Assembly: GCF_036242395.1 (NCBI RefSeq)
Contig: NZ_CP108458.1
Location: forward strand, 4,340,001-4,404,000
DNA length: 64,000 nucleotides
Direction: 5' to 3'
Source: Kitasatospora sp. NBC_01266
Lineage (GTDB): Bacteria; Actinomycetota; Actinomycetes; Streptomycetales; Streptomycetaceae
This document shows positions 43,284 through 52,516 of this stretch, piece by piece (positions within the stretch are counted from its first letter, which is position 1; the number at the start of each line of letters is the position of its first letter). The notes beneath the pieces are model-generated. The model was given only the letters and a program-made list of their open reading frames with translations, did no database searches and was not told the DNA's origin. A program made the position numbers and the translations under genes.

Positions 43284-44744
43284 ATGAACCAGCCCATTCG
43301 ACGGGTCTCCGTCTTCTGCATGGTCCTGATCTTCGCGCTGCTGCTGCGCAGCAACTGGATCCAGGCCGTGAGCGCCGACTCCTACGCGGACAACCCGAAC
43401 AACATCCGCAACACGCTGGACCAGTACTCCTACCCGCGCGGCAACATCATCACCGCCGACGGGCAGCCGATGACCAGCTCGGACCTGACCACCGGTTACA
43501 AGTACAAGTACAAGACCGGCTGGACCAACGGTCCGCTGTACGCCCCGATCACCGGCTACTCCTCGCAGGTCTTCGGCTCCAACGGCCTGGAGTCGCTGGA
43601 GAACGGGATCCTCTCCGGCACCGACGACCGGCTCTTCTTCGGCGACACCTGGGACACGCTGACCGGTGGGAAGAAGCAGGGCGGCAACGTGGTCACCACG
43701 ATCAACTCCAAGGCCCAGCAGGCCGCCTTCCAGGGGCTGGGGAACCGCAAGGGTGCCGCGGTCGCCATCGACCCGCGCACCGGCGCGATCCTGGCCCTGG
43801 TCTCCACCCCGTCCTACGACCCGGGCACCTTCGCCGGCAGCAGCACCAGCGACAGCAGCGCCTGGACCGGCCTGAACAGCGACCAGAACCAGCCGATGCT
43901 GGACCGGGCGCTCAAGCAGACCTACCCGCCGGGCTCCACGTTCAAGATCGTCACCGCCGCCACCGCGTTCGAGACCGGCAAGTACCAGAACCCGACCGAC
44001 CAGACCGACACGCCCGACACCTACGTGCTGCCGGGCACCAACACCGTGCTGCACAACGACAGCGACAGCGAGCCGTGCGGCCAGGCCACCCTGATCGACG
44101 CCTTCGCGATCTCCTGCAACACGGTCTACGGCAAGCTCGGCGCCGACCTCGGCGAGTCGAAGCTGCTGGCCCAGGCGGACAAGTTCGGCTTCAACGCCAC
44201 CGTCGACACCCCGATCCGCTCGGCGGCCAGCACCTTCCCCAGCGACTCCACCCCCGACGGCACCGCGATGGACGCCATCGGGCAGCACAACACCGCCGCG
44301 ACCCCGCTGCAGATGTGCATGGTGGCCGCCGCGGTCGCCAACAACGGCAAGCTGATGCAGCCCTACCTGGTGGACCAGGAGAAGTCGGGCAGCGGCAGCG
44401 TCGTCTCCACCCACACCGCCAAGGAGATGGACCAGGCGGTCAGCCCGGCCACCGCGCAGAAGCTCCAGCAGATGATGGTCGCCGTGGTGCAGAACGGCAC
44501 CGGCAAGCTGGCCCAGATCCCCGGCGTCGAGGTCGGCGGCAAGACCGGCACCGCCCAGCACGGGACCGACAACAAGGGACTGCCGTTCGCCTGGTTCGTC
44601 TCCTACGCCAAGGTCGGCAACGACATCCCGGTGGCCGTCGCCGTGGTGGTCGAGGACGGTGCCGCGACCAGCGACGAGATCAGCGGCGGCAGCATCGCCG
44701 CGCCGATCGCCAAGTCGATCATGCAGGCAGTGATCGGCCACTGA
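43284..44744 (+). CDS. pbpA: Penicillin-binding protein PbpA (class B transpeptidase)
   Basis: A 486-residue membrane-anchored class B PBP that cross-links peptidoglycan. N-terminal helix (VFCMVLIFALLL), dimerisation segment, then the transpeptidase domain with STFK (Ser218 in PPGSTFKIV), SCN (Ser277 in ISCNTVYG) and KTGT (Lys420 in GGKTGTAQ). GAGGAGGGG lies 11 bases before the ATG. In this locus the transpeptidase normally works with a SEDS glycosyltransferase (FtsW/RodA) encoded just upstream, which is absent here, so the partner must be encoded elsewhere. Confidence 0.96.
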   Translation: MNQPIRRVSVFCMVLIFALLLRSNWIQAVSADSYADNPNNIRNTLDQYSYPRGNIITADGQPMTSSDLTTGYKYKYKTGWTNGPLYAPITGYSSQVFGSNGLESLENGILSGTDDRLFFGDTWDTLTGGKKQGGNVVTTINSKAQQAAFQGLGNRKGAAVAIDPRTGAILALVSTPSYDPGTFAGSSTSDSSAWTGLNSDQNQPMLDRALKQTYPPGSTFKIVTAATAFETGKYQNPTDQTDTPDTYVLPGTNTVLHNDSDSEPCGQATLIDAFAISCNTVYGKLGADLGESKLLAQADKFGFNATVDTPIRSAASTFPSDSTPDGTAMDAIGQHNTAATPLQMCMVAAAVANNGKLMQPYLVDQEKSGSGSVVSTHTAKEMDQAVSPATAQKLQQMMVAVVQNGTGKLAQIPGVEVGGKTGTAQHGTDNKGLPFAWFVSYAKVGNDIPVAVAVVVEDGAATSDEISGGSIAAPIAKSIMQAVIGH

Positions 44745-45020
44745 TCCCGGCACGTTTCCGGCGAGCTGGGCCATACTGGGCGGTCGGACAGACGATCGGA
44801 TACCGGTCTGGTCTCAGCTGCCGGGCGTGTCGAGTTGGTACGGCGACGACCGGTAGCGTATCCGCCAGCAGCGGGTGTGCCCGCGGCTCGGAGCCATGGC
44901 CCGCCGGGGCTCAGGGACCGGCGTCACAGAACCACCGTGACGAGGGCGGCGTCTGTACTGGAACGTGCGGGGACACCTACGTCATATCCTCACCGCCCGG
45001 TGAGGGAGAGGGTCGGAACT

Positions 45021-47171
45021 ATGGAAGAGCCTCGTCGCCTCGGCGGCAGGTACGAGCTCGGCGGCGTCCTAGGACGCGGTGGCATGGCCGAGGTCTACCT
45101 CGCCCACGACACCCGGCTCGGCCGATCCGTAGCGGTGAAGACGCTCCGGGCCGACATGGCCAGGGACCCGTCGTTCCAGGCCCGCTTCCGCCGTGAGGCC
45201 CAGTCCGCGGCCTCACTGAACCACCCAGCGATCGTCGCCGTGTACGACACCGGCGAGGACTACATCGACGGGATCTCCATCCCGTACATCGTGATGGAGT
45301 ACGTCGAGGGCTCCACCCTGCGCGAGCTGCTGCACTCCGGGCGCCGGCTGCTGCCCGAGCGCGCGCTGGAGATGACCATCGGCGTGCTGCAGGCCCTGGA
45401 GTACTCGCACCGGGCCGGCATCGTGCACCGCGACATCAAGCCCGCCAACGTGATGCTCACCCGGCAGGGCAACGTCAAGGTGATGGACTTCGGCATCGCG
45501 CGCGCCATGGGCGACGCCGGGATGACGATGACCCAGACCTCGGCCGTGATCGGCACCGCCCAGTACCTCTCGCCCGAGCAGGCCAAGGGCGAGACCGTGG
45601 ACGCCCGCTCCGACCTCTACTCCACCGGCTGCCTGCTGTACGAGCTGCTCACCATGCGTCCGCCGTTCGTCGGCGACTCGCCGGTCGCGGTCGCCTACCA
45701 GCACGTGCGCGAGGAGGCCCAGCCGCCGTCCAGCTACGACCCCGAGGTGCGCCCCGAGGTCGACGCGATCGTGCTCAAGGCGCTCGCCAAGGAGCGCGAC
45801 TACCGGTACCAGAGCGCCGACGAGATGCGCGACGACATCGAGCGCTTCCTCGACGGCCTCCCGGTGGCCGCCGCCCAGCAGGCCGCCGCGTACGGCATGG
45901 GCGGCTACGGCTACGACCCGAACGGCTACCCGGTCGACCACGACCCGTACGGCCAGACCAACCTGATGCCGCAGCAGGGCCACGGCGGCGCGCCGACCAC
46001 CATGCTGCCGCCGGTCGGCCAGCAGGGCTACCAGCAGGGCGGCCCCGGCTACCAGGGCAACGGCTACGACGACGGCTACGGTGGCGGCGACGACGGCTAC
46101 GACGAGGGCCCGCGCGCCAGCCGCCGCCGGGAGGACCAGCCGAAGAAGAGCAACACCTCCTGGATCATCCTGGCCGTCGCCGCGGTCCTGGTCCTGGTCG
46201 GCTCCTTCTTCGTCGCCTCCGCGATGTTCAAGGGCGGCGGTTCCGGCGGCTCCGGCTCGACCGGTCAGATCGTCGCGCCGACCCTCACCGGCAAGAACAT
46301 CGCCGACGCCACCGCCGCGGCGAAGGCCGCCAGCGCCAAGCTGACGGTCACCCAGGGCGACCCGATCCCCTGCAACAACGTCGCCAAGGACCTGGTCTGC
46401 CAGCAGAACCCGGCAGCCGGCGCGCAGATGCCCGCCAACGGCCAGCTCACCGTCCAGCTCTCCAGCGGCCCCGGCCAGAGCCCGGTCCCCACCGTCACCG
46501 GCCAGGCCGCGGACGCCGCCACCAGCGCGCTGACCGCAGCCGGCTTCCAGGTCACCCCCCAGTACGCCAACGACGACAACACCCCGCAGAACTCGGTGAT
46601 CTCGCAGAGCCCGCAGGGTGGCAGCCAGGCCGCGCCGAACAGCACGGTCACCATCGTCATCTCCCAGGGCCCGGGCAAGATCGCGATCAGCAACGTGGTC
46701 GGCCAGACCACCGCGGCGGCTGTCCAGACCCTGCAGCAGCAGGGCTTCACCTCGATCGACAGCACCTCGAAGACCACCCCGTCCACCAACGCCAGCCAGG
46801 TGGTCGGCACGGTCGCCTCGCAGACCCCGGCGGCCGGCAGCAAGGCGGCCAAGAGCGCCCAGATCACACTGACCATCTACACCGCGCCGACGACGGTCCA
46901 GCTGCCCGACGTCACCAACACGGACGTCAAGGACGCCATCGCGGCGCTCACCGCCAAGGGCTTCACCAAGTGGACGTTCTCCGGGCCGAGCGACAACAAC
47001 TCGATCGTCACCCAGATGAACCCGCAGCCGAACCAGCTGATCGACCCCGGTACGAGCATCACGCTCACCACCACGGCGGCCACGCCAACCAAAGGGGGTC
47101 CCATCGGCGGCGCCTTCGGCTCCCCGCCCTTCACCCTCCCCGGGCAGACGACCCAGGGCGGGGGCAACTAG
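45021..47171 (+). CDS. pknB: Ser/Thr protein kinase PknB with PASTA domains
   Basis: A 716-residue transmembrane kinase. Residues 10-275 form the kinase domain: glycine loop GRGGMAEVY, Lys40 in VAVKTL, catalytic Asp138 in HRDIKPANV, Asp156 in DFG and activation loop with TMTQTSAVIGTAQYLSPEQA. A Tyr/Gly/Gln-rich juxtamembrane linker follows, then a helix at about 381-403 and four extracellular PASTA repeats (each ending in a PXV/SQXP-type pattern) that sense muropeptides or lipid II. GAGGGAGAGG precedes the ATG. Last gene of the plus-strand locus, closed by a 20-bp hairpin. The 276 bases between pbpA and pknB show no gene. Confidence 0.97.
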   Translation: MEEPRRLGGRYELGGVLGRGGMAEVYLAHDTRLGRSVAVKTLRADMARDPSFQARFRREAQSAASLNHPAIVAVYDTGEDYIDGISIPYIVMEYVEGSTLRELLHSGRRLLPERALEMTIGVLQALEYSHRAGIVHRDIKPANVMLTRQGNVKVMDFGIARAMGDAGMTMTQTSAVIGTAQYLSPEQAKGETVDARSDLYSTGCLLYELLTMRPPFVGDSPVAVAYQHVREEAQPPSSYDPEVRPEVDAIVLKALAKERDYRYQSADEMRDDIERFLDGLPVAAAQQAAAYGMGGYGYDPNGYPVDHDPYGQTNLMPQQGHGGAPTTMLPPVGQQGYQQGGPGYQGNGYDDGYGGGDDGYDEGPRASRRREDQPKKSNTSWIILAVAAVLVLVGSFFVASAMFKGGGSGGSGSTGQIVAPTLTGKNIADATAAAKAASAKLTVTQGDPIPCNNVAKDLVCQQNPAAGAQMPANGQLTVQLSSGPGQSPVPTVTGQAADAATSALTAAGFQVTPQYANDDNTPQNSVISQSPQGGSQAAPNSTVTIVISQGPGKIAISNVVGQTTAAAVQTLQQQGFTSIDSTSKTTPSTNASQVVGTVASQTPAAGSKAAKSAQITLTIYTAPTTVQLPDVTNTDVKDAIAALTAKGFTKWTFSGPSDNNSIVTQMNPQPNQLIDPGTSITLTTTAATPTKGGPIGGAFGSPPFTLPGQTTQGGGN

Positions 47172-47186
47172 TCCCTGAACAAGCCT

Positions 47187-47229
47187 GAAGGGGCTGTGGA
47201 CGACCATCCTGGTCGTCCACAGCCCCTTC
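47187..47229. terminator. Strong stem-loop after pknB
   Basis: Perfect 20-bp inverted repeat (47187-47206 with 47210-47229) with a TCC loop, 15 bases after the pknB stop and 24 bases from the end of the convergent gene. Likely bidirectional. Confidence 0.9.
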
Positions 47230-47253
47230 GCCGTCGCCGCCCCGCAGCGGGCC

Positions 47254-47931
47254 TCACCGCCGTCGGCGGCGGTGCCCTCCCCCGCCTGGGGCCGCACTGA
47301 TGGTGCAGAGCAGGTCGACCCGACCGCCGAGGGTGTGGACCGCGCTCGACGTGTCGGCGAGCCGGGCGCTGAGCGCGGCGAGCAGTTCCTGGTCGCGCCG
47401 CACCTGGGCGACCAGCCCGGCGTGCCGGGCCTCCAGGGCGGCGATGCCCTGCCGCAGCCCGTCGACCCGCTGCTGGACAGCTCCGGTGGCCTGCCCGACC
47501 AGCTGACCGATCGTCACCCCGGACAGGTCTGCGGGCCGTTCCACCGCGTCGAGCAGGTAGCGGCGCACCGCCCGGGCGACCTCGCTGTCGCGCAGCAGCA
47601 TGGCGACGTCGAGGACCGCGCGGCGGGGGAAGACACCCAGCCCGGTACCTGGAACTGTTCTATGGGTCATGTTGACCCATAGAAAACTCTGCAGGTCAGA
47701 ACCCTTCAGCAGGACGAAGCCGCTTTCGGTCAGCTCGTCCCGGTGCCTCCTGACCAGGCTTCGGATTGCCTCGTCGTCGACCTCGAAGTAGTCGGCCACC
47801 ATCCGGCGCGTCACATGCACCCCGTCCGGCAGCATCAGCAGCGCCTTCACCTTCTCCAGCGCGTCCGTCCGCTCCGCCATGCTCGTCCGCAGGGTGCGCG
47901 ACTCCAGCAGGACGGCGTCGTTGTCGATCAC
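47254..47931 (-). CDS. Conserved hypothetical protein, possible DNA-binding
   Basis: A 225-residue protein of a type common in streptomycetes. The N-terminal 70 residues look helix-turn-helix-like (LPDGVHVTRRMVADYFEVDDEAIRSLVRRHRDEL). The middle, FPRRAVLDVAMLLRDSEVARAVRRYLLD, resembles the conserved core of phage antirepressor-like (ORF6N/Bro) proteins, a tentative match. The C-terminal part is a coiled coil (ALEARHAGLVAQVRRDQELLAALSARL). The GTG at 47931 has GGGAGGAG 8 bases before it. The coding sequence carries a 27-bp AT-rich palindrome. Function unknown. Confidence 0.75.
   Translation of the reverse strand: MIDNDAVLLESRTLRTSMAERTDALEKVKALLMLPDGVHVTRRMVADYFEVDDEAIRSLVRRHRDELTESGFVLLKGSDLQSFLWVNMTHRTVPGTGLGVFPRRAVLDVAMLLRDSEVARAVRRYLLDAVERPADLSGVTIGQLVGQATGAVQQRVDGLRQGIAALEARHAGLVAQVRRDQELLAALSARLADTSSAVHTLGGRVDLLCTISAAPGGGGHRRRRR
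47658..47684. repeat. 27-bp palindrome inside a coding sequence
   Basis: Perfect 12-bp inverted repeat TTCTATGGGTCA / TGACCCATAGAA with a 3-base spacer. It is far more AT-rich than the flanking coding DNA and lies within residues about 83-91 of the leftward hypothetical protein. Confidence 0.85.
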
Positions 47932-48065
47932 GGGTGTCTCCTCCCGGCAGCAGTGCCACCAGGAGCAACGCCTCGCACATCCGACCGTCACCCTGTCAGC
48001 AGCGGCGCTCGGGGTCACTCCCCCGGCGTGTTCGGACGGCCACACGCCTACGGGATTCTTCTCCG

Positions 48066-48806
48066 TCAGCCCCGCAGTTCCGCCGGCGGCGTCCGCTGCG
48101 CGTCCATCGGGTCCACCCGGACCAGGCTCCCCCACACCGCCATCCGGTACCGGGAGGTGTACACCGGCGTGCAGGTGGTCAGCGTGATGTACCGCCCGGG
48201 CTCCCGGTAGCCCGACTCCTGCGGCACCGGAGCGGTGATCCCCGTGTCGTACTTGCTGGTCTGCTCCAGGGTGGCGTCCACCCGGTAGACGTACCAGTGG
48301 TCCCGCGTCTCGACCACGATCGGGTCGCCCTTGCCCACCGCGTCGAGGTCGTGGAACTTGGCGCCGTGGCCGTCCCGGTGCGCGGCGAGCGCGAAGTTGC
48401 CGCTGGCGTCCCAGGGCATGGCCGCCTGGTAGGGCTCCTGGTAGGCGCCCGCCACACCCTGGTTGAGCACCTCGGGAGTGGTGCCCGGCTTGATCAGCAC
48501 CTGGTAGTCCTTGCCCATCGCGGGCACGTGCAGGAACCCGATGCCCTCGCTCGCCAGGTACGGCACGGCGGGGGCCGCCGGGGCGGTCCAGGTCTGCCTG
48601 AGCCGGTCACCCGCCCGGTCCGACTGACGGTCCGCCAGCAGGTCGGTCCACCAGAGCGAGTAGCCGACGAAGAGCGCGAGCACCAGGCCGGCCGTGATCA
48701 GCACCTCACCCAGCACCCCGAGCGCCAGCGCGCCGCGGGAGCGGCGGCGGCCCGGGGCGCCGCCGCCCGCAGGGCTCACGGTCAACTGCTGCCACTGGTC
48801 CGTCAC
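48066..48806 (-). CDS. srtE: Class E sortase
   Basis: A 246-residue membrane transpeptidase. One membrane helix (residues about 28-50) is followed by the sortase barrel with His in ALAAHRDGHG, Cys212 in TLTTCTP and the catalytic Arg in YTSRYR. Class E sortases attach LAXTG proteins, in streptomycetes the long chaplins, to peptidoglycan. The GTG at 48806 starts the protein. It follows the second sortase gene on the same strand by 40 bases, so they probably share a transcript. Confidence 0.95.
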   Translation of the reverse strand: MTDQWQQLTVSPAGGGAPGRRRSRGALALGVLGEVLITAGLVLALFVGYSLWWTDLLADRQSDRAGDRLRQTWTAPAAPAVPYLASEGIGFLHVPAMGKDYQVLIKPGTTPEVLNQGVAGAYQEPYQAAMPWDASGNFALAAHRDGHGAKFHDLDAVGKGDPIVVETRDHWYVYRVDATLEQTSKYDTGITAPVPQESGYREPGRYITLTTCTPVYTSRYRMAVWGSLVRVDPMDAQRTPPAELRG

Positions 48807-48846
48807 GCCGGCTCCGCTCGTCCACCTGGCGGGGCGCCACGCCGGT

Positions 48847-49977
48847 CTAACCGTTCGTCAGCGCCGGGGGCAGCCCCTGGCTGCGCGGCCGATCGTCCAC
48901 CATCTTGCCGAAGACGATGAGCCTTCCCACGGCACTGTACTCGGGGGTGCAGGTGGTCATCGTGATGTAGCGGCCCGCCTGGGTGAACGGGGAGCCGTTG
49001 GGGATCGGGTTGAGCACCGCGACGTTGTGCGGCGAGGTCTGCGGGATGCCGCCTTCCACCTGGTAGGTGTAGTAGTCGGTCTGGGTCTCGACCACGATCA
49101 TGTCGCCGGGGTGGAGTTCGGCGAGCCGGTTGAACGGCTGGCCGTGCGTGGTGCGGTGGCCGGCGACGGCGAAGTTGCCGCTCGCGTCGGAGGGCATCGC
49201 GGTCCCGGTGTAGTGGCCGACCAGGCCGTGGTCGAGCACCGTGGTGGTGTCGGTGCCCTCGGCGATCGGGTCGGTGAGGCCGATCTTGGGGATGTGGATG
49301 ATCGCGAAGCCCTTGCCGGGGGCGAAGGTCGGCGCGGGTGCGGCGGACTGGCCGGCGGCGGGGGTCGTCGGGGTGACGGTGGGGTTGTTCCACTGCTGCT
49401 CGAGCTGGTTGCGGGTGCTGTTCGCGGAAGCGTCCGCCTGCACGTTGGTCCACCACAGCTGGTAGGCCACGAAGAGCAGCATCACCAGGCCGAAGGTGAT
49501 GCACAGCTCGCCGACCGCGCGGGCGGCGAGCACCCGCTTGCGCTCCTTGGGACGCACCACGGGGCCGCGCCGACCGGTCGCCCGGCGCCGCCCGGTGCCG
49601 GAGCGCACCGAGACCTTGCCCTGCGCGCGGCGCGCGGCGGGCACCGGCACAGCGCCCGCGGCGCCGTCCGGGCTGACGGATATCGTGCGCAGCTGCAGCG
49701 TCTGGTCGGCCAGCCACGGGTAGGCGGGCTGCTCGTCCGGCTGCGCGGGGTCGTAGACGCCCCAGCCGTCCGGCTCCGCCGTGCCGGGGTGGCGGTCGCC
49801 GGCCGGCTCGCCGGGCCCGTTCGCGGCCGTCCGGTACCCGTCCGTGCCGTATCCGGCCGCGTCGTACTGCGGCGTCCCGTACCCGGGCGCCCCCTGCGCG
49901 GGCGGCCGGTATCCGCCCGGCTGCTGCCCGTAGCCCGGGTATGCCTGCTGGCGCCCCTCCGGACGCACCGCGGTCAC
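48847..49977 (-). CDS. srtE: Class E sortase with long cytoplasmic N-terminus
   Basis: A 376-residue sortase. Residues 1-150 are a disordered cytoplasmic region rich in Gly, Tyr, Pro and Gln (GYGQQPGGYRPP), then a basic stretch and a membrane helix (ELCITFGLVMLLFVAYQLWW). The barrel carries His in AVAGHRTTHG, Cys343 in TMTTCTP and a nearby Arg (VGRLI). Streptomycetes use two class E sortases with overlapping roles; the pair here fits. The GTG at 49977 is 4 bases after the pabA/trpG stop, so translation is nearly coupled to it. Confidence 0.95.
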   Translation of the reverse strand: MTAVRPEGRQQAYPGYGQQPGGYRPPAQGAPGYGTPQYDAAGYGTDGYRTAANGPGEPAGDRHPGTAEPDGWGVYDPAQPDEQPAYPWLADQTLQLRTISVSPDGAAGAVPVPAARRAQGKVSVRSGTGRRRATGRRGPVVRPKERKRVLAARAVGELCITFGLVMLLFVAYQLWWTNVQADASANSTRNQLEQQWNNPTVTPTTPAAGQSAAPAPTFAPGKGFAIIHIPKIGLTDPIAEGTDTTTVLDHGLVGHYTGTAMPSDASGNFAVAGHRTTHGQPFNRLAELHPGDMIVVETQTDYYTYQVEGGIPQTSPHNVAVLNPIPNGSPFTQAGRYITMTTCTPEYSAVGRLIVFGKMVDDRPRSQGLPPALTNG

Positions 49978-49981
49978 GTTC

Positions 49982-50644
49982 TCAGCCCCGGCCGATCACC
50001 GGAGCGAGGCCCGCCGAACGGCCCACCGCCTCCGGGTCACCGCACTCGGCCAGCCAGTTGGCCAGCATCCGGTGCCCTCCCTCGGTGAGCACCGACTCGG
50101 GATGGAACTGCACGCCCTCGACGGGCAGTTCCCGGTGCCTCAGGCCCATGATGACACCGCTGGCGGTGCGGGCGGTGACCACCAGCTCGGCCGGCACGGT
50201 GGCCGGCTCGACGGCCAGCGAGTGGTAGCGGGTGGCGGTCATCGGCGAGGGCAGACCGGCGAACACCCCGCCGTCCTCGTGCTCGACCGGTGAGGTCTTG
50301 CCGTGCAGCAGTTCGGGCGCCCGGCCGACCACCGCGCCGTAGGCCACCGCGATCGACTGCAGGCCCAGGCAGACGCCGAACAGCGGCAGGCCGATCCCCG
50401 CGCAGTGCCGCACCATCTCGATGCACACACCGGCCTCCTCGGGCGCCCCCGGCCCCGGGGAGAGCAGGACCCCGTCGTAGCCGCCCGCGGCGGTGCGCCG
50501 CTCGGCCCGATCCACCGTCAGTTCGTCGTTGCGCACGACCTCGCAGGTCGCGCCCAGCTGGTAGAGGTACTGGACCAGGTTGAAGACGAAGCTGTCGTAG
50601 TTGTCCACCACGAGGATCCGCGGGGCGGTATCGGGCGAGGCCAT
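49982..50644 (-). CDS. pabA: Aminodeoxychorismate/anthranilate synthase component II
   Basis: A 220-residue class I glutamine amidotransferase that feeds ammonia to PabB (folate) or TrpE (tryptophan). The triad is visible: Cys92 in FGVCLGLQ and His-Glu in VQFHPES, together with the start ILVVDNYDSFVFNLVQYL and oxyanion motif LSPGPGAPEE. At this location beside pknB in streptomycetes the gene is usually named pabA or trpG; sequence alone does not separate the two. It is followed by the sortase genes. Confidence 0.94.
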   Translation of the reverse strand: MASPDTAPRILVVDNYDSFVFNLVQYLYQLGATCEVVRNDELTVDRAERRTAAGGYDGVLLSPGPGAPEEAGVCIEMVRHCAGIGLPLFGVCLGLQSIAVAYGAVVGRAPELLHGKTSPVEHEDGGVFAGLPSPMTATRYHSLAVEPATVPAELVVTARTASGVIMGLRHRELPVEGVQFHPESVLTEGGHRMLANWLAECGDPEAVGRSAGLAPVIGRG

Positions 50645-50709
50645 GCGTGCTGTCTCCGGGTTCGTGCGGATCGGGCGAGAGGGTCGGCGCGGTGGCGGCG
50701 GCGCGGCCG

Positions 50710-50880
50710 TCAGCCGGAGCCGCCGTTGTTCACCGTGACGTCGCCGAAGGGGAGCAGCGGTTCCGCCCAGGGGAAGACGTATTGAAAAAGGACGTACACC
50801 GCCCCGAGGATCAGCAGGACCGAAATGATGGCTCGCGCCAGGGTGTTCCCCGGCAGGTGCCGCCAGATCCAGCCGTACAT
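50710..50880 (-). CDS. 56-residue conserved membrane protein
   Basis: A short gene starting ATG at 50880 with AGGGAG 5 bases before it. The protein begins MYGWIWRHLPGN, has one membrane helix (ARAIISVLLILGAVYVLFQYVF) and ends in PFGDVTVNNGGSG. Small proteins of this pattern sit between DUF881 and pabA genes in streptomycetes. Its place among division genes suggests a role at the membrane there; nothing more can be said. Confidence 0.82.
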   Translation of the reverse strand: MYGWIWRHLPGNTLARAIISVLLILGAVYVLFQYVFPWAEPLLPFGDVTVNNGGSG

Positions 50881-50953
50881 GGTGCTCCCTACGTGATGGG
50901 CAGTGGAAACAGAGTAGACCTCGAAGCTGTGCTCGACGGTGGCTGTTGCCGAT

Positions 50954-51736
50954 CTACTGGGCGGTCGCCGCGTTCAGGTCGGTACTGCCGTTGTAGCCGG
51001 GCAGGCTCAGCTCGCTGTTCTCCTGCACCTTCCAGCCGAGCCCGTAGGCGGTGACGTACTGCAGGTAGTTGCGGATCGAGGGGTCCGCGTCGACGGCGGC
51101 CCGCAGGTCGCCGGTCCGGCCGACGGCCCTGATCACGTACGGCGGCGAGTAGACCCGGCCCTGCAGCAGCAGGGTGTTGCCCACGCAGCGCACGGCGCTG
51201 GTGGCGATCAGGCGCTGGTCCATCACCTGCACGCCGCTCGCGCCGCCCCGCCACAGCGCGTTGACCACGGCCTGGATGTCCTGCTGATGGATCACCAGGT
51301 CGTTGACGCCGGGCTCGGGCACCCCGGGGATCCTCGCGGTGGCGTCCGGCGGCGCGTCGTTGAGGGTGACGGTCAGGCCGGGACCCTGCAGCGGGTCCAG
51401 ACCGACCTGCCCCTGCACGGCGCTCAGCCGGTCGGTGTCGGCCGGGCTGCCGCCCTGCTGCCTGGCGAGCTGGTCGGCGCGCTGCTGCAGGTCCGCGAGT
51501 TCCGACTGGGTCTGCCGGTTCTGGTCGCTGCGCTGCTGTATCACGTCGCTGAGCCGCAGCAGCGAGTCGTCGGTGCGCAGGTCGATGCCGTGCGCCGCGT
51601 GCGCGCTGACGTAGAAGAGCACTCCGGCGAGGGCGAAGATGCCGCAGGTCAGGACACGGCCGACAATTCGGGGCGAGCCGACCCGGTCCGCGGCCGGGTC
51701 CGGGGGAGGATCCCCGGAAATCGAGGAATTCGGCAC
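50954..51736 (-). CDS. DUF881 family protein
   Basis: A 260-residue membrane-anchored protein. One N-terminal helix ([21 protein letters not shown]) is followed by a coiled coil ([24 protein letters not shown]) and an outer DUF881 domain ([67 protein letters not shown]). DUF881 genes lie next to crgA in many actinobacteria, and a link to division has been suggested. The GTG at 51736 starts the protein; it is divergent from crgA. Confidence 0.93.
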   Translation of the reverse strand: MPNSSISGDPPPDPAADRVGSPRIVGRVLTCGIFALAGVLFYVSAHAAHGIDLRTDDSLLRLSDVIQQRSDQNRQTQSELADLQQRADQLARQQGGSPADTDRLSAVQGQVGLDPLQGPGLTVTLNDAPPDATARIPGVPEPGVNDLVIHQQDIQAVVNALWRGGASGVQVMDQRLIATSAVRCVGNTLLLQGRVYSPPYVIRAVGRTGDLRAAVDADPSIRNYLQYVTAYGLGWKVQENSELSLPGYNGSTDLNAATAQ

Positions 51737-51890
51737 CGTACCCTTATCTCCTTCCGACCCGGCGAGCCACTACGCTAACGGACGCCGGTGGCATGTGCGG
51801 AGCCTCAGCCGTACCAACCCGGTCCCCACAGCCGCCCCGCCCCGCTGCACCCCTGCGCGGTCTCACAGCGCATCGACAGGAGAGCCCCTC

Positions 51891-52142
51891 GTGCCGAAGT
51901 CTCGACTCCGCAAGAAGTCCGACTACACCCCGCCGGTCACCGCGACCGCCGTCAAGCTGAGCTCCGGGCGCAACTGGGTGGCCCCGGTGATGCTCGCGCT
52001 CTTCCTGATCGGGCTGGTCTGGATCGTCACCTACTACGTGACCAGCGGCAGCTACCCGGTCCAGGCCTGGGGCAACTGGAACATCCTGGTCGGCTTCGGC
52101 TTCATCGCCGCCGGCTTCGGTGTCTCCACGCAGTGGAAGTAG
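51891..52142 (+). CDS. crgA: Cell division protein CrgA
   Basis: An 83-residue protein with two membrane helices ([21 protein letters not shown] and [18 protein letters not shown]). It controls placement of sporulation septa and binds FtsZ, FtsI and other division proteins. The N-terminal [15 protein letters not shown] and final STQWK are diagnostic. The GTG at 51891 has AGGAG 8 bases upstream. The gene is closed by a hairpin and followed by a DnaA-box cluster. Confidence 0.97.
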   Translation: MPKSRLRKKSDYTPPVTATAVKLSSGRNWVAPVMLALFLIGLVWIVTYYVTSGSYPVQAWGNWNILVGFGFIAAGFGVSTQWK

Positions 52143-52166
52143 CCGCAGCCCGCTGAGCGCCCTTCC

Positions 52167-52200
52167 GGGACCGCCCCGCCGAACCCGGTGGGGCGGTCCG
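52167..52200 (+). terminator. Stem-loop after crgA
   Basis: Perfect 11-bp stem (52167-52177 with 52190-52200), 12-base loop, 24 bases after the crgA stop, then TCGTGCTGTC. Confidence 0.78.
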
Positions 52201-52516
52201 TCGTGCTGTCCGCACCCGCCCGGAGCCAGCGCCCGCAACGGCCCGGAGCTCTTCGCACCATCCGCTTATCCACACAGTTATCCACAGTGGGGAAAAGTCG
52301 ACCAGCCCTGTGGATAACTTGGCGCCAGCCTCCTCGGCCGATTCGGCCGCCAGAGAGCGAAAAACTGCTCATACGGCAATGGATTCCGCACTGGGACACG
52401 CGTAGACCGGCATACGGAGCGCCGTCCGGCAGACACCCTGTGCGCAACCCGCCACCCGTTGTGGACAACCGAACAGCCGACCGCGCTACGCACAGGTGCC
52501 CGAGGACAGCGCGCGG
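52201..52516. promoter_or_regulatory. Intergenic region with four DnaA boxes
   Basis: No gene. Two direct TTATCCACA boxes (52266-52274, 52278-52286) 12 bases apart, an inverted box TGTGGATAA (52309-52317) and an inverted TGTGGACAA (52460-52468), the complement of the actinobacterial consensus TTGTCCACA. All four are exact 9-mers. The stretch 52266-52320 is locally AT-richer. It may titrate DnaA or mark DnaA-regulated transcription; too few boxes for a streptomycete oriC. Confidence 0.75.

Noticed and set aside
52266-52468. The DnaA-box cluster as the chromosomal origin
   Set aside because: Streptomycete origins have many more boxes and lie between dnaA and dnaN. The dciA-gyrB-gyrA order places oriC to the right of the window.
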